Shown here: piece after piece, positions 53,722 to 64,000 of the stretch | How positions within the stretch are numbered: position 1 is the first letter of the stretch | Layout of the letters: each line of letters opens with the position of its first letter | Assembly (NCBI RefSeq): GCF_027943255.1 | Contig: NC_072893.1 | Location: forward strand, 58,188,001-58,252,000 | Direction of reading: 5' to 3' | Source of the DNA: Anastrepha obliqua | Lineage: Eukaryota; Arthropoda; Insecta; Diptera; Tephritidae | Length of the DNA: 64,000 nt | The notes under the pieces: model-generated | The model's input: the letters and a program-made list of their open reading frames with translations, nothing else | Told to the model about the DNA's origin: nothing | Databases searched by the model: none | Position numbers and translations under genes: made by a program

Positions 53722-56669
53722 TTCACTACTCATTTGTCTACTTAGTCAAGAGTAGCACTGATTGAAAAGGATAATTGCCGATTAAATTCCGAAGTAGACT
53801 TTATTATCGGTTTCGAAATAAGTGAAGTCCTCTAACTTTTCAAATATATTTTTAACTGTAAACAGAAATGTGGTTGTCGCCACGCATAACACCTCCTGTG
53901 CCTTGTTCTCATTATAAGTATTATATTGGGAATATCTAGTCAAATATTGATTTTCCAGATCAGGCATCAGATACTTGATTTCACAAAGGGGGTTTTCAAT
54001 ACGAATATGACAAACTTTGAGCAGTCAAATGAGAGAAGATGTAGAGCGACAAATAATCAAAAGGCTTATTTTCATAAGTTAGTGGATCTTGTAAAGATAT
54101 TGGATAAGATATTTATAAAAGATTTACTGCTATATGAAATAAAGGTCTCCAAGCTCTTGTGAGTCAGCTAATTTGGTTTATTTCGAGCTATAGCAGCACT
54201 GCGGTATTCGGCACTGCGCCGTATGGGACGGGAAAAGGGAACTTTAAAGTTAATATTCTAAACCAAACTGAACTACTGCAAACCGCTTGGTTGCCAAGGA
54301 GTATGTGAATTTTGGACGTGGTCTTACATTTTTCTGACAATTGTTTTATTAGTAGGCTTGAGTATATTAGAGAAGTAGACTGAACAATTTTGAAAAAACT
54401 ATAAGTGATTCAAGTATTTTTGACATTATTGTAAATTTTCCTGAAAACCGGTTTATTTATACGCTTAAGTATAAAAAGGAGTAATTTGGAAAAAATTAAA
54501 AATATAATATTTAATAATTTTGGGATTTATTGAATTTTGAAAATGTTGGTATGAAGTTCTTTAAAGTCAAATATCTGCGGTTGTTTTTAATATTTTTGGA
54601 AAATTGTTTTTTTAGGATACAAAATACATGACAAAATTTCATATTGACAAAATAATTATTTTGTGTTCAACATTAAAAAAAAAGTCTTTTTCGTAATTTT
54701 GAAATAATTCTTCCCGATTTTTTCTTATTTTTTCATTAAAAGCGGATGCTGAGTTCCGTAATCCCTGAAACTGAATTCCCATAGCATTTCGGTTATCTTA
54801 TTAACAATTTTTTTTTGCATTGGTTGGCTGTACGCATTGGAATATAACTCGAAAAGTTAATGGAATCCTGCAGTGAAGCTTTCAGGAATTACTGAGCATA
54901 GCCTCAACAAAAAAAAAATGTTTACAAAATTTTTCCATTTTTGTTTTTAAATGTATATTTTATTCTAAAAAATAAACAAAAAATATAAAGATGTTAAAAA
55001 TATTCAAAGATATTTGATTTTAAAAAACTTAACCTAACCTAATTACCAAAATTTTCAACATTGAATAAATCTCGAAGATATAATTTTTTTTTCAGTTTAC
55101 TGCTTATTATACTCAAGCCTACAAATAATCCAATTTTCAATTGTAAAGCCTATTTTGTAAGAGTTAAAATTACAACCGCTAACTCCAAGTTTAGGCAGTA
55201 ATTTTTTTAGAATGTTGCTAGTCCAGAGCTTTACCGCAAATGAAATATAAATTTTAAATCATAACTTAACACTGCCAGGTAAAAAAAAAATTTAAGGGGA
55301 TGTATAAAATTGATTAGGCGGCCAACCTAGCAGATTTGTTCATGACTAGAATTGGGTGGGTTGAGGTGGAAGTCTGTTGTGAATATGACGCATTGAATAG
55401 TTTATTTCGTTCCTTGGTAGATAGAAAATCGGAAAGCATATCTACCAGCTTCTCACAAAAACTTTCTGTCGACATGGTCTTTCCATTTGTAGGACAATAT
55501 AGAGGTGGACAACACAAATTGGAAGAGAAGCTTAGAGAAGTTACTAATAGAGGATATGCACTCTTATTTTAAATAAATAAAATTAATATGAAATTATACT
55601 CAGTTCTCTTACTACATATTCAAGATATTTAAACGTTTGAAGACTATTTCTCAATCTTGATACTGATCATTGGCGAGCGATGTACTTCTATGCTTGTATG
55701 TATGACCAAGTTTTGTGTATGACTGCAATGTGATGGTGGTGCGTATTTTTACTCGCGCATAAAATAAGATAAACACAAATCATTAATATTTCAGCTACGC
55801 ACACCTGTGGCAATGTCAGAAGCAATGTTAGTAGAGCTTGCACGAAAAGTGATAAGATAAAGCTCAGAACTTTATAAATGAAGCGAAAAACTAATGGAAC
55901 GTAAGCTCAAAAATCAAATAAAACCTCATGATTTACTTACTACATGTTGCAAATTAAATTGCTTTAAAGAGTTAATATTAAACTCCTACACTTTTCTTAG
56001 AGTATTTGTGAAAACTATATTTTAAAGGCGGACCATTGCGAGTTGAAGTCAAAAAGTGACAGGAGCAGACGCAGTATTATATTATTCGAAAATGCTACTG
56101 GGAACGAAAGTTTGGTTAGATAGCGATCAGGTTGGCTAAGCGAAATTACTAATTTTGTGGCAACGAAAATTAACGTAGAGGCACTAACTCACTCACTCCG
56201 AAAAACTTCCGATTTGGTGTAAATGATTTCAATCCGGTATCATCATGGCTTTGAATTTTAAAATTTAAATTTAAACTATAGCTCGCAGTTTTCATGAAAT
56301 AATAATAAAATAATTGCCCAATTTTCGTGGACTCAAAGTAAAGATATAAAATTGAATCACATTTAGTTCATTAGACTATCGATGGTTTGCTCACTAAGTG
56401 CGACGTTTGTAAGACTAGGCAACACTAGGTACTACATTTTTATTTTTTTTATTCGACCTTCAAAAACAAAAAATAAATAAATAAGTAATATAAATAAATA
56501 AAAAATTAAAAAAGAAGGAAATAAACAAAAAAAATTCTTAAAGGAATAAAAAGACCAAAAAAAAAAACCAAATAAAAAAGAAACTTAAGCCATCCCTTTT
56601 TCAAATTTTTTTTGCTTAAATTTTTTTTTTTTTTGTTTTTGAATTTCCAAGGAACCTATCAATTATTGA
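53722..56669. other. No gene recognised; A-rich then T-rich block at 56.44-56.64 kb
   Basis: Mostly AT-rich. The block from 56,440 to 56,640 is A/AAT-rich followed by T-rich sequence, immediately upstream of the SINE head at 56,670. A 78-codon frame at 55336-55572 has no motif. Confidence 0.4.
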
Positions 56670-56940
56670 CCGCCGTAGCTGAATCAGTTGATGGGTAACT
56701 ACCATTCGGAGGCGCACAGGTTATAATATCCGTGAAACACCAAATAATAGAAAAAGTTGTTTGTTCAGGCAATAGAGGTTTTGCAGGCAATGACAAACCT
56801 CCAAGTGTACTTCTTCTATGAAAAAGCTCCTTATAAAAAACATCCGTCGTTGGAGTCGGTTTGAATACACACCAAAAGTAGGGGAAGGACCTGGGTCAAA
56901 CATCCTATAAAGGGTGTATGCGCCAATTATATGTATTATA
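56670..56940 (+). mobile_element. tRNA-headed SINE, full-length diverged copy
   Basis: Head CCGCCGTAGCTGAATCAGTTG, GTAACTACCATTCGGAGG, decayed B box near ACAGGTTATAATATCCG, AAACACCAAATAATAG, GCAGGCAATGACAAACCTCC, AAGTGTACTTCTTCTATGAA, AAAGCTCC, GGAGTCGGTTTGAATAC, then AGGGTGTATGCGCCAATTAT and a TATA-rich tail. It has the same segment order as the copies at 31,840 and 44,225. Confidence 0.8.
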
Positions 56941-59900
56941 GGATGATTGATATGTCAATGGACAAGAATATTAATAGCCTCCACCACGCCTTTAAAACAT
57001 ATTTCCTACTTCAAAAATAGGCAGATGTTTCAAGAATATCTTAATTTTTGTTCTAAAAAGTGGTTTAAATTTCTTGTCAAAAAATTGTAATTTTTACCGC
57101 TTTCTCCATTCAGGAAAAATTTTCCAACTTTATTTAAATTATAAGTTATTCAACTATTCGCATCAAAATTTTTATTTTTATTGAAAACACGCAAATATTT
57201 GCTGCCTTTCATTTTTATTTCCAAGTAAATGTAGAGATATCTCAAAAGACCTCAGTACATATCTCAATTTTGATACAAGAATGCCGGGTATTAAAAAATT
57301 TATAAAATCGGCTAATTATCACATCTACCATTCATATAACGTAGACAGCTCGGGATGTTATTGATTTGTTGTTTTGCTTGATTCAGTGTAATCAGTAATT
57401 TGCTGTGCTGCGTCCGTTTGACGCCAGTTGGTCTCTGTGGAGCTGTGACTCGCCATTCTTGGACATTTTTTTGCGAATTGCCGTTAAAAGTCATTGGATT
57501 GTATACAAACCAGATGACGTTTTTGTTGAAATGAACAATTCCAGAAGCAATAGTAGACTACAGGGCTAGCCGCAGAAAACATGCCAGAGCATTTAACATT
57601 CTCGCTTCTTTAAAAAAAAACAACCGAAGGCCATACCCTTTATATCAAGCCTGCGAGAAAACGATGGGATATTAATGTTTTTACCTATTTTGACCAGTTT
57701 TGACTATTTTATTTCTTTTGTTTTTTTGAAAAATTTTTTATATAAAGCCAAAAATCATTGTTTAACAAAAACGATATGAATTCTAGTTTCGAATTGTATA
57801 CGAATATTAGAAAATTTCTACAAATTTTCATCAAATTTGCACGGTTTTTAATAGGAATTATTATTATTAAAAAAAATTTTTTGATATGCAGTTTAATAGC
57901 AGTTTTTAGTATAAAAAGTGGAATTTTAAAGTAGTTAAAAAAGCATGTCGTTTTTGAAAATTTGACGGTGTTACGCATTTTCTTCACATAAAAGAAAAAA
58001 TATCGTGCACTTTTATATAGAAAAAACGTGATTTCCTAATATCAAACATCAACGAAAATTTCGGGCTAGAGTTTTATATATTTTTTTCTTTTTAAAAAAT
58101 AATAATAAATTTTCGTACATTGAAAAAGTAATGAGCTATATGGAACATCAACAACACCAACGACCGGAAATTTTCAAAAAATCGACATTTTGATGGAAAT
58201 TAGCTAAATTTTGAAACATGTTGCACAAAGTTTAAAACTTGGATTGAAGCGATTTTTGTTATAGAATGAAATATATTTTTAGAAAAAATAACATATGTAC
58301 ATATATATTTTTTAACAAAAAAATATATAAATACATGAAAAATATATAAATTATAAAAAAATTTAAGTAATTTGAATAAGAAAAATATAGTTAAAACTTA
58401 TCAATATCTGGTGACCTTAACTTAATGTCACTCACTTCGTACTCGTATACACCTAGCGGGTACACTTCAAATGGCGGCTAGCACTGAGTCTGAGTCCGGA
58501 TGCAGTGCAGCCGTTTGTAGTGCAAAATATCAGAAATTCATACGCACAGCACGAAGTAGGGCAAATTTATCTTTTCCGCAATGAATCGGTTGCATTGATA
58601 GAGATTCACACACACACACACGCGCGCGCATACAACACAATTCACTGCAGCTCCGCTAACGTGTGCGGGCTATACTTGTTACGAATACAAACATGGGAAT
58701 AAAAACAACAAATCGCAGCAAAAAATTTAGGTATTTTTCATACTTACCCGTGCGCACTCATATACACGCGTGGATATGATAAAAATGTGAAAGTTCAACC
58801 GTATGCACATACACACGTACATATTTTTATTGCTATCCTCACATGAGGCGCTAAAATTTAAGTGAGCAGAAGAGCGAAAAGATTTGGAAAGCATTAAAAT
58901 TTTTATTGAATAAAAAGTAATGCTGTTCTGCTGTTGTGCGGATATTCAGTACCGTAGCGGAAGAGGTGGAAACAGCATCAAGTTGGTTTGACAAGATGAA
59001 TTGCACAGCAGTGGGCGTTGAACGCTGAATGAATAGAGCGCACTATATAGATGGGGAAGAGGGTAATGCATTCAATGGCTCACCAAAGGTCCTACGTTTT
59101 TGTGTTATTATTTTTTATTTTCACTTTATTTCCTCTTTTGTGATTGTTACACCAAAACTTCGACGCCCCACTTTACTTCACCGCTCTGGGTTCCAGTCTT
59201 ACATGTTTTGCATCCGAAGGCAGCAATAAAAGCATAACTGAAAATGAATTCAATTGGTTTATTTGGTAAAAGGGGTTGGCCAGTTAAAAATCCTCGCTAC
59301 GAAGCCAAGTATATCGTGCACACTGATGGCCAGCAAAGCGTACAGTGAACGCCTTTCATTGCTTGGTATGCTTGTACTCTTATTGTTTATGATATTGTAT
59401 TTATTCACGGCTTTTGTTGCGCTTGTTTGGTTATCTCAACCTGAAGTTGGTAATTGAATGCTTGTCGGCAGAAGCCGCCACAAAATTGGCTCAATGTATC
59501 AGCTTATGTGTAAATTTTTTTGTTTTCTTTCTAAATCGACCCTGAGGCAAGAGTTTTAATTAGTTCCAAATAATAGATGCATGCAATTGAATCTGATTTA
59601 AGAAGTGTTGGTAAGCGAAGCTAGTGCAAGCAGGTAAGATACCTTCTAGAACCGAGTGGGCTTTTGTGTGGCATGCCTACCTTATTAATGAGTGTTTTCA
59701 AATAGCGATTGCCACTCGGCAGGTAATAAAAAAAATCAAAATCTAAATCTGCCACGAAAGCGATTCTCACCTAGGAAATAGCTGCCTTTCGGAGGTATTT
59801 GTGATCTATCATCAGATATACAACACGAACGTGAAAGAAACTTAGCTCAGGAGCATGGAAATACGAGTTAATTGCCATTGAAAAAGAAAACATTTGTTGT

Positions 59901-61207
59901 AAGAAGTTTTATTTCACAACATTAACTCTTTAACTTTTTTCAATTTTTAATGAATTATTACATCGATATTGCTCTATTCAATGCTGTAACTGGTAAATAA
60001 AAAAAATTAATTGTATCCTAAGTTGAATGCATTTCAATTTTTTTTTTTTTTTGTTTTTTAGTTATGATGGTATAAAATCTATAATATTTTATTTGTGTAG
60101 CATTCGCACCAAAGGAATTCCGTTTAGAGTAACTAAAACAATGCAATACTGCCGAAGTCCCCTTTTTACCACTCCCACTCCCTCTTGTATTGAACCAGAC
60201 ACTGTCACAAAGATGAAAATAAAGCACTTCTAACTTCATTTATGTGACGGTGGTGAAAATAATTGAGCGCTACGATTGGCCAAATTTAGACTATTTATAA
60301 TAATTTTTTAACTAACTACCATATATATTCTTTTTTTTTAAATAAAAATAAAGTTCGTGCTACAAGAAATCTAATATAATATAATTAAAAGTTTTAAATT
60401 AAAAAAAAGTTCAAATAATTTTCATCAAAACTGAAATCTTTTTACTATTAGAATTAGTCAAAATTTTTAGTAACACTTTCGGTATACAATTTTTTAGCCC
60501 ATTAAAAGTTAGTAAATTAGTTCAAGGAGTAATTTTACAATTTTTTGTACGTTTTTTTTTGTTTACGGTGCTACTGTTCGCGAATTTTAGGAGCCACTCA
60601 AGTTCCAGTTTAGAGATCGATTCTATGGAAGAAAAGGCGTAAAACCTTAAACTAAAAAAAAATATCAAAAATCAATTAAAAGTAAAAATTATTGAGTTAC
60701 AATGCAGAGCATTTTTCTAAAAATTCTGACGAAGGAGCTTAGAATTTTAAACAAAATTTTTTGAATTTTTTAAATTTTTGTAAACAATTTGAAATTTTTA
60801 TTATAGTTTTATGATTATTGTTGCAGTACGTCTTTTTGCAAAAAAAAAAAAAAATAAAAAAAAAAAATAGTAAAACTTTAGGTTATTATTTCTCTCCTCT
60901 CTTTTCTTTTCTCTCATCAATTTTTTTCTGAACACAAATTAATGGGATCGTTCTCCTATCCACTGATATACTTGTAGGATATAATATCAATATCGATGTA
61001 AGGAGAGTTTAGAAAAGTCTTTTGATCCTCGCTAAAGTAGTATAGTGAGAGATTTCTTCGTTTGCACACAAATTCTGTTTAGTTCATTTCAAATATCAGA
61101 CACGTGGTGAAGGAAATGGTGCTCCAATTGAGTGAGATCAAATTTTTCCTTTTCGATTTTATTCCGCATAGGGTTGTCATGTTGTTTCACAAGAATGCAT
61201 ACATATA
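56941..61207. other. No gene recognised; simple repeats
   Basis: Very AT-rich at 57.7-58.4 kb and 60.3-60.9 kb, with poly-A near 60,840. A CA/CG microsatellite lies at 58,607. No conserved frame. Confidence 0.4.
58607..58630. repeat. (CA)n(CG)n microsatellite
   Basis: A run of CA dinucleotides passing directly into CG dinucleotides (ACACACACGCGCGCGC). Confidence 0.85.
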
Positions 61208-61436
61208 CAAGGTGGCACAAAACTAATCACCCCATTGGAAGATTTATAACTTTTGCAAATGGCGTTGAACGTCAAACATATTTGACACTTGTGAACTAGA
61301 CAGCTGTGGTATGCAAACAGAGCAGCAATGGATTGCGTAAATGTCAAAATAAAAATTTCCATTACTCAAAATCACTTTTTTATTTAGTAAAATAGTTATG
61401 GAAAAACAATCGGATGATTAATTTTGCGCCAACTTG
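61208..61436. mobile_element. Small TA-flanked MITE
   Basis: Left end CAAGGTGGCACAAAACTAAT and right end ATTAATTTTGCGCCAACTTG are inverted repeats with three mismatches. TA lies outside each end (61206-61207 and 61437-61438). The element is 229 bp and non-coding. A fragment of the same family is at 23,437-23,565. The TA duplication places it in the Tc1/mariner superfamily. Confidence 0.8.
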
Positions 61437-61438
61437 TA

Positions 61439-63597
61439 CATATGTAAGTACAAGTATACATATCAGGTTTGTTGATTGCATTTTAGTCGTAGAGAGTTCA
61501 ATCAAATAAGCAAACAAATATTTTATCAACATTTTTGCAACATGTGCTACAAATTTTTAGTCTATGGTTATATGGCTATAGGATATAGCAGGCTTTTTTT
61601 TAAGTTTAAACCTCCTTACTGAATTGCACTCATACGCATTTCCTGATATAACTTGCCGAAAATAGTCAAATGTTTTTCAAAGCGCCTCTTACCAATTTTT
61701 TAGGAATGCTTTTCCATATGTTCAGCCATTTTTGGTGCCATTTTGTTATTGTATCGCATATTTGCAGGTATTTTTTCGGCAGCAGCAAAAAGCGTTACTT
61801 TGCCACTGGCCTTTTGCATCAGTTTTTATTTGCGGCAACGCTATCGACGACATATTAACCGGTTAGCCTCCCACTACGATCTCGATTTCGATTTTGCCAT
61901 TTTTTTGCTTTCAGCTTTCTACTTGCCACTTTTGAAAGAGAGCCTTTGTCATTTGCCCACCCTAGCGACATATGAAATCAGCGCATGGCAACATTTCAAT
62001 TCGTAGCCGTGTACTGGGGCGTATGCGTAACCAAATTGCAAAATCGCCCAACCGATAGACAATTTTTTTTGAGAGTTTTTGGTTTGCATTAGTGTATGTG
62101 AATGTTGAGGTTTTCAGCACAAATTTTTTTCCTTAGTTTTAGCGGTATTTTTTACTCAGAATACATATGTACATTTGCGTGTGATTACGCAGCATTCTTT
62201 CATTAACTGTAACCTGATCATCGTCATTCAACACTGGGTGATTGCTTTAGTCGGTTAATTGAGTCATTCCTTTTTTAATGAATATTTTCATAAATATAAA
62301 AATAAAATGTAACAAGAAGCGACATAAGTCATATTTTCTTAGATAACTAACAAATTGAAATATGTAGGTGCTCAAAAGCAAAGAAAAATTTGTTTGAAAA
62401 TTTCTCAACAGAATTCACATTAATTTTATTGCAGAAATGTCTGTGTAATATAGTTATTTCGCACAAGTAAATAGCTGCCATTTGAAAAACATTATTTATT
62501 TTCTTCATACATTTATAAACCAAGTTTTACTTACTTGAAAGGTTGCCAGGATAACGCAGAATAAATTCAAAATGAATACATTTCGTAAATAATGAGCAGC
62601 AGTAAGCAAATAGCAAGCAGGCACAGCGCATTTCATGCGCACCTACCTATATATTTTACATTTACATATACATACGTACATGCATCTATGCGTATTTATA
62701 TTTCTATGGATATGCGTTCATCTAGGGCGAATGCATAACGTGCTTTGCGGCTTACTACTGAACGCTGTACGCACACTTGGAAGTACATATGTAAATATGT
62801 TTGAAGAGCAGCAGCTGCTTAATAATGCTCACAGTCATATTTCTCAACCTCGTCGTTTCATATTGCAAACGTAAATCAGCAACGGAATAGTTGACAGTTT
62901 CCGCTTGGTAGCTTAAAGCAGGAATACACAAATTAGGGATGCCAATGTTAGTGGTAATTGTTGATCCCGTAATTTCAGGATATTTCCAATGTAATTTCGG
63001 GATCCCGAAACTCATTTCGAGCAGTAGTTTTTTTAGTTTAGTAAAAATTAAATATATCTTTAAAAAAAATTAGGGGCATGATATTAAATATAATATATTT
63101 GCTTAAAGTTTAACGAGGCGAACTGATTAGATGGTTGATTTTTTTTTTTTTTTTTGCATAACTAGTTTGTGTAGCTATGCAATTTTAGAGTGAAGCTTGA
63201 AGTATTTTCTTTAAGCAAGTTTTTCTCAAAATTAAGAAAACTTATTCGCCGATTTCAAACAAAGAAAAAAGTTTGGTTCGCTATTAAATTACTTAATAAA
63301 TGAATTGAATTTTGGAAAAATAAAATAAAAAACGTAAGAGACACATCGAAAATCTTGTATCCGGTATAACGACAAGCTATTCGCTATGGTAAGCTACAAA
63401 AAAAATTTAAAATAAAATTTTATACTAACCGCCTATCAGAAGACTTGATGGTAGCTGGACTAGATTGGTTTTAATCTTGACAAGACTAAAGTTCTCGTGA
63501 ACCACACAAAACACAAAAGTAGTTTCACCAACAATACGGTTAATGCAAACCTTTCCCAGACGCACGCAAAAAGGGATTCATGCAAACTAAAAATGTC
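61439..63597. other. No gene recognised
   Basis: The span from 61,700 to 62,030 is less AT-rich than its surroundings and holds an 87-codon frame (61743-62006) without recognisable motifs. Near 62,935-63,010 a GATCCCG-rich segment (TTGATCCCGTAATTTC, CGGGATCCCGAAAC) resembles sequence next to the insertion at 36.5 kb. Confidence 0.35.
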
Positions 63598-64000
63598 ACA
63601 TTAGGAGAAATAAAAGAATGTATATTGAAGAGAATTGACCATAAGAAGTGACCAGGATACGACTGAATAACTGGTAAAATCTTAGCTGGAGACATCACAA
63701 ATAAGGGGCTTATTTACATAAGGAATAATTCAATCAAATTTTAATTCAATCAATCTTGAAATATTTCCTAAAAGTGTAGAAAATTGCTTAAATTGTCGCA
63801 ATACCAAAATCATGCAAGTATCTTTGTACAGACCTATAAGTCTATTGCCAGTATAAGCTAAAATCTTTGAAAAATAGCTTTTTGACAGAATCGAGCCTAT
63901 TATACAGGAAAATAAAATAATACCTTACCACCAATTCGAATTCCGGCAAAAACGTATCACCATCCAGCAAGTTCACAGAGTTACGAACAAAATTCTTGAA
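63598..64000 (+). pseudogene. Jockey-clade reverse transcriptase, decayed, runs off window
   Basis: Start of an RT domain. 63598 onward reads TLGEIKECILKRIDHKK, a stop, PGYD, a stop, ITGKIL: the 'K--PG-D-I' block. A piece IVAIPKSCKYL follows near 63,793. From 63827 to the window end, in one frame with two stops: YRPISLLPV, AKIFEK, LFDRIEPIIQENKIIPYHQF and EFRQKRITIQQVHRV. This is the 'YRPISLLP---K-FE----R--P-I-----IP--QFGFR--H-T--Q-HR' block; FGFR has become FEFR. The YxDD catalytic box would lie beyond the window. Stops show it is dead. Confidence 0.82.

Noticed and set aside
61743..62006. 87-codon frame in a less AT-rich segment, possible host exon
   Set aside because: No recognisable domain, and splice sites cannot be argued from this sequence alone.

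Overview
The window is AT-rich eukaryotic DNA with no operons, no long uninterrupted host exons and many decayed transposable elements. It looks like intergenic or intronic DNA of a higher dipteran. A true fruit fly (Tephritidae) is my best guess, based on the mix of mariner lineages, non-LTR relics and a tRNA-headed SINE family; that guess is inference, not something the sequence proves. I recognise no host protein-coding gene. Nearly every interpretable reading frame belongs to a mobile element.

Layout, left to right. 1-7.8 kb: low-information DNA with a non-LTR retrotransposon relic (about 2.1 kb) and a split SINE (about 4.0-4.4 kb). 7.8-9.1 kb: a mariner element with an uninterrupted 345-residue transposase and the D,D34D triad intact. 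10.8-11.4 and 27.8-28.6 kb: two copies of one MITE family with GGGGTAGGGG-like ends. 13.6-15.0 kb: nested Helitron-like sequence. 15-21 kb: decayed non-LTR and mariner pieces and SINE fragments. 22.8-23.4 kb: a pogo-type MITE with excellent terminal repeats. 23.7-26.0 kb: a 2.27-kb foldback structure with two 671-bp arms, each carrying a smaller palindrome with tRNA-like modules and a truncated SINE; its centre holds an endonuclease-domain relic. 28.6-35.9 kb: Jockey-like, mariner and RNase H relics, including a short (CAA)n-tailed retroposon nested in an RNase H element. 36.6-37.8 kb: a 5'-truncated non-LTR retrotransposon with a 368-residue RNase H frame and a 12-bp target-site duplication. 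39.6-41.5 kb: two further mariner lineages, both broken. 47.3-48.5 kb: a DUF4817-type Tc1/mariner element with matching terminal repeats and a broken frame. 48.5-63.6 kb: mostly unannotatable DNA with a SINE, a small TA-flanked MITE and simple repeats. The last 400 bases carry a decayed reverse transcriptase that runs off the window.

There is no pathway here. The relations are parasitic: short MITEs share ends with larger autonomous-type elements (the 265-bp MITE at 29.2 kb and the DUF4817 element at 47.3 kb), elements are nested in one another, and the only clearly intact enzyme frame is the mariner at 7,975-9,012. The most unusual object is the hierarchical foldback at 23.7-26.0 kb.
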